A stretch of DNA of 64,000 nucleotides from Actinoplanes sandaracinus (GTDB taxonomy: Bacteria > Actinomycetota > Actinomycetes > Mycobacteriales > Micromonosporaceae), in NCBI RefSeq assembly GCF_030009775.1, contig NZ_JASCTH010000027.1, positions 62,001 through 126,000 of the forward strand, written 5' to 3'. The translations under genes and the position numbers were made by a program. This document shows positions 42,698 to 50,448 of this stretch, piece after piece. Numbering within the stretch: position 1 is the first letter of the stretch; the number at the start of each line of letters is the position of its first letter. The notes beneath the pieces were generated by a model. It did no database searches and was not told the DNA's origin. It saw only the letters and a program-made list of their open reading frames with translations.

Positions 42698-43127
42698 TCA
42701 CCCCGGTCCGAGCACGCCGCCCGCAGTACACGACCACGTCCCGCAGATGATCGGTACGCGTCTGCTCCCGCTCGCCCGTAACCCCGCAACTCGCCCATCG
42801 GCACGCCCAGCCGCTGCGACAACCGGCCGAGCGCGGCCGGCTTGCCTTTGGCCCTGGCGGTCGCCATGCCCTCGCGGGTACGCATCCGCAGCAGGTCCAC
42901 CTCGAACTCGGCAAAGATGGCCAGGATGGTGAAGAACATCTTGCCCCTCGGGTCGGTCGGGGTCGTAAATCATCGTGCCGAGCTGCAGGCGGATGCGGCG
43001 CTCAACCAGGGAGTCACCGATCTGCCGGGCGTCCGGCACGGAGCGGGCCAGCCGGTCCAGCTTCGGCACGACATACCGACCTTCCTCGACCCCGGAAGCC
43101 CGTGGGGTACGGCTATCAGGCTATCCT
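42698..43127 (-). pseudogene. Serine recombinase (resolvase) remnant
   Basis: The minus strand reads YVVPKLDRLARSVPDARQIG, DSLVERRIRLQLGTMIYDP in one frame. From about 42950 the next frame continues with MFFTILAIFAEFEVDLLRMR, TREGMATARAKGKPAALGRL. This is the resolvase core after the catalytic serine, through helix E. The N-terminal catalytic part and an intact DNA-binding end are missing, and the frame breaks in between. A motif with CCTAGG lies at its 5' side (43126-43136). It is probably the trace of an integrated element. Confidence 0.75.
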
Positions 43128-43136
43128 CCTAGGATG
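43121..43136. repeat. CCTAGG-core motif, third copy (partial)
   Basis: CTATCCTCCTAGGATG matches, over 14-15 bases, the start of the two longer repeats at 52857 and 59995 (TATCTTCCTAGGATGG and CATCATCCTAGGATGG). Here the rest of the repeat is absent. It lies at the 5' end of the resolvase remnant. Confidence 0.5.
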
Positions 43137-43175
43137 CTCTGCGCGAGGTGACGCCGGTCGCGCGCCCGGGGCGGC

Positions 43176-44051
43176 TCACGGCTCGTCGATCGTGCCGCTG
43201 GCGAGGTAAGCGGCGCGGCTGAGGCTGACCAGGTCCTCGAGGCGGGCCGGGGGATCGTCGCGCCACCAGGCCAGCCACACGTCGATGCGCGGAGCCTGCC
43301 GCAGCATGCGATAGGCGACGCCCGGCCGTGGGTTCTGGTTGGCGGTCGCCTCGGAGGTGATGCCGACGGCCTGGCCGGCGGCGATCAGGGTGAGCCATTC
43401 GTCGACGCTGTGGGTGGTGCGGATCGTCGCCGGGGCCGGGCCGGGATGCCACAGGCCGAGGGTGGTGGTCCCGGTGCGGACGTCGATCGCGACCGGGTAC
43501 CGGACCAGGTCGCTCAGGCGCAGGGTGCGGCGGCGGGCGAGCGCGTTGTCGGTGGCGACGGCGGCGCAGCGGGCCTCGGTGCCGATCAGCGCGGTGTCGA
43601 AACGCGGGTCGTCGAGGGCGCTGCGGACCACGGCGACGTCGGCGGTCCCGTCGCTGAGGCCGGCGCTGGGGGTGTTGGTGTGGGTGAAGACCAGGGAGGT
43701 GCCGGGGTGGCGGGCGGCCCATGCTCGCTGCAGCCGGCGGGTGTGTTTGCCCAGCGCCGCCCAGGCGTAGCCGACGCGCAGCTCGCTGTGCTGGCGATCA
43801 GCGAGTCGCCGCAGGTGGGTGACCTCGTCGAGGATGCGGCGGGCGCTGGCGAGGACCTGCGTGCCGGTTCCGGTGAGGGTGACGTGCCGGGTGGTGCGCT
43901 GCAGGACGCGTACGCCCAGCGCCTCCTCCAAGGCCGCGACCGAGCGGGAGACGGCGGCCTGGGAGACGCCGAGCTCACCGGCGGCGTCGGTGAACGTGCC
44001 CGTGTCTACCACGGCGACGAGGGCGCGCAGGTGACGCAACTGCAGATCCAT
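43176..44051 (-). CDS. LysR-family regulator
   Basis: 291 residues from ATG 44049-44051 (MDLQLRHLRALVAVVDTGTF). The helix-turn-helix is DAAGELGVSQAAVSRSVAAL. The effector domain has LRVGYAWAALGKHTRRLQRA and AVGITSEATANQNPRPGVAY, of the usual LysR type. It is divergent from an EamA gene, with a classical ATAC-N7-GTAT box overlapping its own start. It probably controls that exporter. Confidence 0.88.
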   Translation of the reverse strand: MDLQLRHLRALVAVVDTGTFTDAAGELGVSQAAVSRSVAALEEALGVRVLQRTTRHVTLTGTGTQVLASARRILDEVTHLRRLADRQHSELRVGYAWAALGKHTRRLQRAWAARHPGTSLVFTHTNTPSAGLSDGTADVAVVRSALDDPRFDTALIGTEARCAAVATDNALARRRTLRLSDLVRYPVAIDVRTGTTTLGLWHPGPAPATIRTTHSVDEWLTLIAAGQAVGITSEATANQNPRPGVAYRMLRQAPRIDVWLAWWRDDPPARLEDLVSLSRAAYLASGTIDEP

Positions 44052-44064
44052 ACGTTCAGCGTAT
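44050..44064. promoter_or_regulatory. LTTR box of the second LysR/EamA pair
   Basis: ATAC-GTTCAGC-GTAT, extended to ATACG-TTCAG-CGTAT, a 15-bp inverted repeat that overlaps the lysR start codon. This is the textbook LysR binding box and implies autorepression with activation of the divergent EamA gene. Confidence 0.65.
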
Positions 44065-44120
44065 AGATGCCGCGCCGGGCGTATTTCTGTCCGGTGGGCG
44101 GAACCGTGAGACTCGTCGTC

Positions 44121-45002
44121 ATGACGGTGGAGGTCGAACAGCGGCCGGCCACGGCGAGGGGTCGCGGATCGCGGATCGCCGGGCTGGCGATGATGATGGG
44201 CAGCGCGGCCAGCAACCAGACCGGTGCGGCGGTCGGCGCGCACGCCTTCGAGGCGATCGGCCCGCCGGGTGTGGTGGCGGCCCGGCAGCTCGTCGCGGCG
44301 GCGGTGCTGCTGCCGGTGGTGCGGCCGGACTTCCGGCGGTTCACGTGGGCCCAGTGGTGGCCGACGCTGCTGCTCGGCGTGGTGTTCGTGACGATGAACA
44401 TGGGCCTGTACACGGCGATCGACCGGATCGGCCTCGGCCTGGCGGTGACGCTGGAGTTCCTCGGCCCGCTCGCGGTCGCGCTCGCGGGTTCCCGCAGCCG
44501 TTTCGACCTGCTGTGCGCGGCCGGCGCGGGCGCCGGGGTGTACGTGCTGGTCCTGCCGTCGGGCAGCAGCGACTGGGTGGGTATCGGCTGCGGGGTGCTG
44601 GCGGCCGGCTGCTGGGCGTCCTACATCCTGCTGAACCGGCTGCTCGGGCAGCGGCTGCCCGGTCTGCAGGCGACGGCGGCCGCCACCACGGTCGCGGCGG
44701 TGCTGACCCTGCCCATCGTGGTGATGCTGATCGTGCAGGGGCGGCTGACCGGGACCGCGCTGCTGTTCGCCGCCGCCGCCGGGGTGATGGCGTCGGTGAT
44801 CCCCTACGCCGGTGACCTGATCGCGCTGCGGCGAGTGCCGACCCGTTACTTCGGCGTGGTGATGAGCGTCCACCCGGTGTTCGCGGCCCTCGCCGGGCTG
44901 GCCCTTCTCGGACAGGTCCTCGCTGTGCACGAGTGGATCGGCATCGTGATCGTGGTGGCGGTCAATGTGGTCGCCGTCCGGCAGAATGCCGGTCGTGGCT
45001 GA
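44121..45002 (+). CDS. EamA/DMT-family exporter (RhtA-like)
   Basis: 293 residues from ATG 44121. About ten hydrophobic segments. MMMGSAASNQTGAAVGAHAF, YTAIDRIGLGLAVTLEFLGP and SVIPYAGDLIALRRVPTRYF are close to the RhtA threonine/homoserine exporter branch, where the LEFLGP motif is typical. The gene is under the divergent LysR. The phosphotransferase start overlaps its 3' end. Confidence 0.88.
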   Translation: MTVEVEQRPATARGRGSRIAGLAMMMGSAASNQTGAAVGAHAFEAIGPPGVVAARQLVAAAVLLPVVRPDFRRFTWAQWWPTLLLGVVFVTMNMGLYTAIDRIGLGLAVTLEFLGPLAVALAGSRSRFDLLCAAGAGAGVYVLVLPSGSSDWVGIGCGVLAAGCWASYILLNRLLGQRLPGLQATAAATTVAAVLTLPIVVMLIVQGRLTGTALLFAAAAGVMASVIPYAGDLIALRRVPTRYFGVVMSVHPVFAALAGLALLGQVLAVHEWIGIVIVVAVNVVAVRQNAGRG

Positions 45003-45990
45003 ACGACTCGTGCACAGTACGTCCAACGAGGTCACCGGCGGCGTCTGGCGGATCGGACGAGGCGGCGGCACGGCGATCCGCAAGATCGTCACGCCGCGCC
45101 GGGCGGGAGCCGCCGCCCATCTGGCCGCCAGCGACGAGCCGGGGCACTTCAACTACTGGCGGCGGGAGCCGCTGGCCTATGAGACCACGCTGGCGTCGAC
45201 GGCGTTCTCGGCCGGCGGGGTGAGCGCGCCCGCCCTGCTCGAGCTGACCACACTCGACGACGGTTCCGTCGAGATGCTGCTGGAAGACGTCCCGGGTGTG
45301 CCCGGAATGCGGTGGACCCCCGCTGAGCTGGGCGAATGCGCGTACCAGATCGGGGTTGCGCAGTCCGGATGGGCGGGGGAGCCGCCGGCGACCGCCTGGC
45401 TGGCCCGGGATTGGCTGCGCGACTACACCCTCGCCCAGCCTGTTGGTGAGGACCTGCGCTGGGATCATCCGGCGGCCGAGGCGGCCTGGCCGCCCGCGCT
45501 GCGCGCCGGGCTGCGGCGGCTGTGGGAGCGGCGGCACGACCTGCTGGCGGCGGCGGACGCGCTGCCGCGCACCCTCTGCCACCACGACGTCTGGCCGATG
45601 AATCTGATCGCTTCCGGTCGCGGGGTGGTTCTTCTCGATTGGGCGTACGCCGGACCGGGCGCGATCGGGGAAGACGCGGCGAATCTGGCGCTGGACACGT
45701 TCTGGGACGGGCTGGTGGACGTGTCCCTGCTGCCGGCCGTCATCGACGCGGTGATCAGCGGATACGCGCGCGGACTGGCGCCGGTGGCCGGGCCCGCGGA
45801 GGTGCGCCGGGCGATCATGGTGACCGGCGCGGCGAAGTACTTCTGGCTCGCCCCGCGGATGCTGTCGATGGCGTGGAGCAGTCCGCCGGGCAGGGGTTAC
45901 GACACCCGGGACTGGGAGTCCATGTTCGCCGGCCGCACCCCGATGTTCCAACTCGTCGTGGATTGGGCTGACGCGCTCTGTCATGAATGA
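44986..45990 (+). CDS. Aminoglycoside phosphotransferase-like kinase
   Basis: 334 residues from ATG 44986; GTG 44995 is an alternative. The catalytic loop is LCHHDVWPMNLIASGRGVVL (HxDxxxxN type) with LLDWAYAGPGAIGEDAANLA as the metal-binding DxW/DxG region. The N-lobe has GGGTAIRKIVTPRRAGAAA. Length and order fit the APH / protein-kinase-like phosphotransferase superfamily. The substrate (drug, choline or other) cannot be told. It overlaps the exporter by 17 nt and is probably cotranscribed with it. Confidence 0.8.
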   Translation: MPVVAERLVHSTSNEVTGGVWRIGRGGGTAIRKIVTPRRAGAAAHLAASDEPGHFNYWRREPLAYETTLASTAFSAGGVSAPALLELTTLDDGSVEMLLEDVPGVPGMRWTPAELGECAYQIGVAQSGWAGEPPATAWLARDWLRDYTLAQPVGEDLRWDHPAAEAAWPPALRAGLRRLWERRHDLLAAADALPRTLCHHDVWPMNLIASGRGVVLLDWAYAGPGAIGEDAANLALDTFWDGLVDVSLLPAVIDAVISGYARGLAPVAGPAEVRRAIMVTGAAKYFWLAPRMLSMAWSSPPGRGYDTRDWESMFAGRTPMFQLVVDWADALCHE

Positions 45991-46039
45991 GCACTCTCGG
46001 TGGCTTCCCTGTAACTGATGGTGGCGCCATGATGACCGG

Positions 46040-48790
46040 ATGAGCGGACAACGACCGGCGCGCGCCGCCGCCGTCGCGTTCACCGTGCTCGTGTTGACCG
46101 CCATCGGTCTCGGTGGCACGCGACTCGGCTGGTGGGATACGCCGCAGAAGGCGGAGGAAGCCGCCGGTGGCACTTTTGCGTGGCTGGAGCCGGTGAGCTG
46201 GATCGCCGGGGCACTCTCGCTGCTGGTGACGATCTACTATGCGCGGTGGCAGCACGCTCCGGCGGGGACGGCCCCGGCGCCTGCTCCCACCGTGATGCCG
46301 GCGCAGCAATTGACCGTGATTTTGCAGAGCCCGTACGCGGCGGCGACCGCCCTGGCACGGTCCAGTGACGGCCTCGTGACGATGTCGGTGCACTCGCCCC
46401 CTCCGGGCGACGCCGATCCTCCGGATCGTGGCCGTCGCGACGGCGGCGGTCAGGGCCCGGTCAACCAGGACGTGGCACGCAAGTCCCTGAAGGAACATCT
46501 GACCGCCGGCCGGTCGTGCGTGATCGCCGTGCACGGGCGGCCGGGCGTGGGCAAGTCCATGCTCGTCGAATCGGTGACGCGGGAGATCGGGACGGTCCCT
46601 AAATGGATCCGGCTCTTCAGCGACCACCGGCTGGACGTCATGGCGCTGGTCCGCGCCGTCGGCCCGGCGGGTCAGCCGGCCCTCCGCGACCACGAGGACG
46701 TGCTGGACAGGTTGCAGGCGGCGCTCGACGAGGGTGACGGACCCCCGGTCACGGTGGTGGTGGACGGGGCGCACCACCTCCTGGAGCCGGGCACCGCCAC
46801 GCTGAAGGATCTGCGGCTGGAGGAGGCGCTGCGCAAGGTCGCCTCCGGACGGCCGCGGCCGGTCAAGGTCGTCCTCATCGGCGACCGGGCGCCCGAGCTG
46901 GGCCGCGGCAACCAGCCGGCTGACGATCCCGTTCGGATCTTCGTCCACCGTCTCTCCGCCACCGACTTCCGGACCTGTCTGGAGCGCATCGCCGCCGACC
47001 AGAGCGTGGATCTGGGGGCCGTCGACTGGGGACGTCTGCACCAGGTCCTCCAGGGTGTGCCACGCCTGGGTCAACTCTTCTGCTCGGCGCTCGCCCTGTC
47101 GCGCGACCGCATCACGGCCGACGGGCTGCTCCGGCGGCTGGTGGAGGAGTTCTCTGGCGACCGGGAGCGGGCTCTCGCGACGATCGTGGTCCAGTCGCTG
47201 CACGACGAGCAGCGGCGGGTGGCCGCGGCGCTCGCCGCCTATCGCACCCCGGTCTCGCTGGACCTGGTGAACGAGCTGCTCGACGAGGAACTGCCCGCCA
47301 TGGTGGGGCCGCGCCTGAACGAGCTGGTGGACGCGCACCTCGTCGGCCGGAGCGACGACAAATACCATGTGCTGAACGCGCAGGTCCTCGCCGCCTTGGA
47401 CGCGCGGCCCGACGGTCCGGACAGCCTGCTGCATCAGGCGGCGGAGGTGCTGTCGCGCCGCAACGGCCCGACGGTGCGGGCCGGGTCCGCGTTCGACCTC
47501 GATCTCCGGTTCGCCGAGATCGACCTGTGGTGCCGTGCCGGCCGCTGGCTGACGGCCTTCGAGCGGGTCGAGCGGCTCGACCGGGTCCTGCGGCCGATCG
47601 GCGCCGCGGAGTTGCTGCTCAAGCCCCGCGAGGCCGTGGCGCCGCACCTGGAGTCGGCCGCGGACCGGACGGCGAACCACAACACCATCGGGACGATCTA
47701 TCTCGCCCGCGGTGATCTGGAGAAGGCGCGGGCGGCGTTCGAGGAAGCGCTGGACGAGGTGCCCGGCTCGGGCCAGCCGGTGCATCATGAGCGGAAGATC
47801 CGGCTCAATCTGGCCGACCTCGCGTGGCGCGACGGCGACTTCGCCGGGGCGCAGGGCTGCTTCCAGCAGGCGCTCGACATGGTCCGTACCGGCGAGGACC
47901 AGGACGTCGAGGACCGGCGCGACCGGATCGCCGCCCTCGCCGGACTCGCCGACTGCGCACGGCACTGGGGCGATCACCAGGCGGCGATCCGCCTCGGCAC
48001 CTCGGCCTGGGAGGCGGCCGCCGCCGAAGGCACCCGGCAGGGCGTCCGGATAGCCGTCCGGCTGGCGCGCTGGCACTCCGAATGCGGCGATCCGGACGAG
48101 GCGGCCGAGTTCATGAGCCGGGCCGACACGGCGCTCCAGCGGTATGCGGCCGACGACGCCGCGTTGCGGGCGCAGTGCCTGGACGGGCGGGCCGACCTGG
48201 CCCTGGACACCGGAGACTACGCGGGGGCGGCCCGGCTGGCGGCAGCCGCCGTCGCCATGGCGCTGCGGGTGCACGCGCCGAACACCGTCCTGCAGGCCCG
48301 CACCACGCTCGCCATGGCTCACCTCCGCCTCGCCGGTGAGTCCGTGACCGAACGCGTCGCGGCGGCCGAACTCGTCGCGGCGCGCAAAGCCGTCGAGGAG
48401 GCCCTGCCGTACCGGCGTGACAGCCGATCACTGGCCGTCCTCGCCCTGCGTGCGCTGATCACCTTCCGGCAGAACCCGGACGGCCCCGCCGACCTGTACT
48501 TCGCGGACCTCCTGGCCGCGGCCGTCGCCCGGCGGCGTGAGAAGCGTGACTACGCGGCGTGGGAGTTCGAGGGCCTGGCCCGTGCCGCCGACCACGCGCT
48601 GCGGCACGGGCGGCTGAAACCGGCGGTGTTCGCCTTCGAGAAGGCGCGGGCGCTGTGCCCGGCGCCGGTGGTTCTTCGTGACCGCCTCGAGTACCAACTG
48701 CGGCTGCTGGCGGTCCGGATGCCGGCGGAGTCGATGGAGATCCTCGTCGACGCCGCGACCGGCCGGGCCGAGCAGAGCCGGCGGCCGTGA
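46040..48790 (+). CDS. Membrane-anchored STAND-type NTPase with TPR repeats
   Basis: 916 residues. Two hydrophobic helices lie at the N-terminus (about 10-28 and 52-69), with a Gly/Asp-rich linker. The nucleotide domain has the P-loop HGRPGVGKSMLVESVTREIG (residues 165-184) and Walker B VTVVVDGAHHLL (237-248). A winged-helix-like part and then TPR-like helical repeats fill about 540-870 (NTIGTIYLARGDLEKARAAF, DFAGAQGCFQQALDMV). The layout is that of STAND or NB-ARC sensors, but without a recognisable effector domain; the membrane helices may serve in its place. The neighbour on the other strand is a LuxR-type regulator. Confidence 0.82.
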   Translation: MSGQRPARAAAVAFTVLVLTAIGLGGTRLGWWDTPQKAEEAAGGTFAWLEPVSWIAGALSLLVTIYYARWQHAPAGTAPAPAPTVMPAQQLTVILQSPYAAATALARSSDGLVTMSVHSPPPGDADPPDRGRRDGGGQGPVNQDVARKSLKEHLTAGRSCVIAVHGRPGVGKSMLVESVTREIGTVPKWIRLFSDHRLDVMALVRAVGPAGQPALRDHEDVLDRLQAALDEGDGPPVTVVVDGAHHLLEPGTATLKDLRLEEALRKVASGRPRPVKVVLIGDRAPELGRGNQPADDPVRIFVHRLSATDFRTCLERIAADQSVDLGAVDWGRLHQVLQGVPRLGQLFCSALALSRDRITADGLLRRLVEEFSGDRERALATIVVQSLHDEQRRVAAALAAYRTPVSLDLVNELLDEELPAMVGPRLNELVDAHLVGRSDDKYHVLNAQVLAALDARPDGPDSLLHQAAEVLSRRNGPTVRAGSAFDLDLRFAEIDLWCRAGRWLTAFERVERLDRVLRPIGAAELLLKPREAVAPHLESAADRTANHNTIGTIYLARGDLEKARAAFEEALDEVPGSGQPVHHERKIRLNLADLAWRDGDFAGAQGCFQQALDMVRTGEDQDVEDRRDRIAALAGLADCARHWGDHQAAIRLGTSAWEAAAAEGTRQGVRIAVRLARWHSECGDPDEAAEFMSRADTALQRYAADDAALRAQCLDGRADLALDTGDYAGAARLAAAAVAMALRVHAPNTVLQARTTLAMAHLRLAGESVTERVAAAELVAARKAVEEALPYRRDSRSLAVLALRALITFRQNPDGPADLYFADLLAAAVARRREKRDYAAWEFEGLARAADHALRHGRLKPAVFAFEKARALCPAPVVLRDRLEYQLRLLAVRMPAESMEILVDAATGRAEQSRRP

Positions 48791-48804
48791 CCCGGCCGCC
48801 GCGC

Positions 48805-49404
48805 TCACATCCAGCCGCGTTCCCGGGCTCGCATGAGCGCCTCGATCCGGCTGTGCACCCCCATCTCCCGGTACAGCGTGCGGAGCAGGCGGAACATCGC
48901 CCGCTCCGAGTAGCCGACGTGCCGGGCCAGCTCGGCGACGGTCGCGCCGGCCGCCAGAGCCTGTAACCAGGACAGCTTCTCCGCGGAGATCGCGGCGTCA
49001 CCGGCGTCCTCACCCGAGGCCAGGGCGGCGGCGACGGCGGCCGGCAGCACGGCCTGTCCCTCGATGGTCGCGGCGACCGTGCGCTGCAGCATCATCGCCG
49101 TCGTCTGCCGCGGCATCACCGACCGGGCGCCGGCGCGCACCGCGCGGACTCCGGCGGCGGCGGTCGCCGCCCCGAGCAGGACCACGACCGGGTGCGACGG
49201 CTCACTCTCGTGCAGCCGGCCCAGCAACCGCCAGTCGTCCTCGTCCTGCACGGTGAGCAGGACGACCGCGGACGTGCTCGCCTGGCGGGCCCAGGCGACC
49301 ACGTCCGGGGGAGTCCACACCGGATAGCCCGCCGCGGTCAGAACCGTGACGGCGCCCTGACGAAACAGCGGCAGCGGGTCGACGACCGCAACCTCGACGG
49401 GCAC
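48805..49404 (-). CDS. LuxR-type regulator with degenerate receiver domain
   Basis: 199 residues. The N-terminal receiver fold (VEVAVVDPLPLFRQGAVTVL) has Thr51 where the phosphorylated Asp is expected (VVLLTVQDED), only one acidic residue in the pocket (Asp9), and no conserved Lys. So it is a pseudo-receiver. The C-terminal GerE/LuxR helix-turn-helix is about 140-195 (LSWLQALAAGATVAELARHV, GYSERAMFRLLRTLYREMGV). It converges with the STAND gene, 14 nt apart. No histidine kinase is nearby. Confidence 0.82.
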   Translation of the reverse strand: MPVEVAVVDPLPLFRQGAVTVLTAAGYPVWTPPDVVAWARQASTSAVVLLTVQDEDDWRLLGRLHESEPSHPVVVLLGAATAAAGVRAVRAGARSVMPRQTTAMMLQRTVAATIEGQAVLPAAVAAALASGEDAGDAAISAEKLSWLQALAAGATVAELARHVGYSERAMFRLLRTLYREMGVHSRIEALMRARERGWM

Positions 49405-49596
49405 CCGGGTGATCCTTCCGCCGTGCCGCTGGAGGGTCTCAGCCTAGACATGAAGGCGATCACTGCAGGGGCGGCGACATCGATCGGTCGGTATCGCGCC
49501 GGCAGCGTGTCCCGTCCCTGCCAAGGAGGTCATGGACCCGCGCGCGATCCCGTTCCTACGTTCGAGACGGCAGTCGGCTCGAGTGGAGGAGAAGCG

Positions 49597-49836
49597 ATGG
49601 TCTCTGACGACGACACCGAACCGCGGGACCCGAACGTGTTCCCGCCGCGGCCCCACGAATTCCGGGACCCCGCGGACGACAAGATCGAGACGCTGATCGT
49701 ACAACTGGCCCGGCAGGAGCCGGACTGGGGCCGCCGGTGGATCCTCGAGGCGCTACGGCGCCGTGGGTTCACGCTGGACCAGGCACACGTCGACCACGTC
49801 CTGCGCAAGTACGGGTTGCCCAACCTCGACCTGTGA
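49597..49836 (+). CDS. Small hypothetical helical protein
   Basis: 79 residues from ATG 49597 with GAGGAGAAG ahead. An acidic, Pro-rich start (DDDTEPRDPNVFPPRPHEF) is followed by two helices, IETLIVQLARQEPDWGRRWI and LEALRRRGFTLDQAHVDHVL, ending RKYGLPNLDL. The helices resemble a DNA-binding HTH or a dimerisation unit. The function is unknown. It stands alone between the LuxR gene and a TetR gene; in 49405-49596 I see nothing but its upstream region. Confidence 0.6.
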   Translation: MVSDDDTEPRDPNVFPPRPHEFRDPADDKIETLIVQLARQEPDWGRRWILEALRRRGFTLDQAHVDHVLRKYGLPNLDL

Positions 49837-49853
49837 GGTCACGCCCGCCGCGG

Positions 49854-50435
49854 TCAGCGGGGCCAGTCCAGGTCCTGCCACAGCGCGGGGTGGCGGGTGA
49901 GGTGCAGCAGGCGCTCGGCCAGACGGTGGTGCGCCGGGGTCTGCGCGGACGCGCCCCAAAGGGGAGCGCTGCTCATGCCGTCGGCGGCGGCCACCACCAG
50001 GGCGAGGACGTCTTCCGGCAGGCCGTCGGCGGCCAGCGCCGCGTCGATGCGCTCGGCGTCGGCGCGGGCCACCTCGGCCACCGCGGGCAGCGTCATGAGC
50101 TGCGTGATCAGGGCCAGCGATTCGCGGGCCTCGTCGCCGGCGGGGGTCAGGACGGCGCGGATGTAGGCGCGGGTCAGCCGGCCGGGGGCGGTGTCGTCCG
50201 GGTCCAGGGCGGCGTCGACGCTGGCCTGGAAGGCGGCCAGCTCCGCGTGGACCAGCCCCATGATCAGCTCGTCCTTGCTGGCGAAGTGGTAGATCAGGCC
50301 GCCCTTGGAGACCCCGGCGAAGCGGGCGATCTCGTCGAGGGACGCGTGGATGCCCCGCACCCGGATCGCCTCGCCCGCCGCTGTCAGCAGCGCCCGTCTC
50401 GTCTCTTCCGGTGACCGGCCCGCAGTGCGTCCCAC
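49854..50435 (-). CDS. TetR-family regulator of the DHA2 exporter
   Basis: 193 residues. The helix-turn-helix spans about 12-60 (LLTAAGEAIRVRGIHASLDE, IARFAGVSKGGLIYHFASKD). It follows the MFS gene by 13 nt in the same orientation, an operon in which the regulator comes last. It likely acts at the inverted repeat 51971-51986 ahead of the MFS gene. Confidence 0.87.
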   Translation of the reverse strand: MGRTAGRSPEETRRALLTAAGEAIRVRGIHASLDEIARFAGVSKGGLIYHFASKDELIMGLVHAELAAFQASVDAALDPDDTAPGRLTRAYIRAVLTPAGDEARESLALITQLMTLPAVAEVARADAERIDAALAADGLPEDVLALVVAAADGMSSAPLWGASAQTPAHHRLAERLLHLTRHPALWQDLDWPR

Positions 50436-50448
50436 GCCGACACCGTAC

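Noticed and set aside
45815..48322. 835-codon open frame on the minus strand, antisense to the STAND NTPase gene
   Set aside because: Composition (Arg, His, Gln, Gly rich, no domain) is that of an antisense shadow in high-GC DNA; the plus-strand frame has a P-loop and Walker B.
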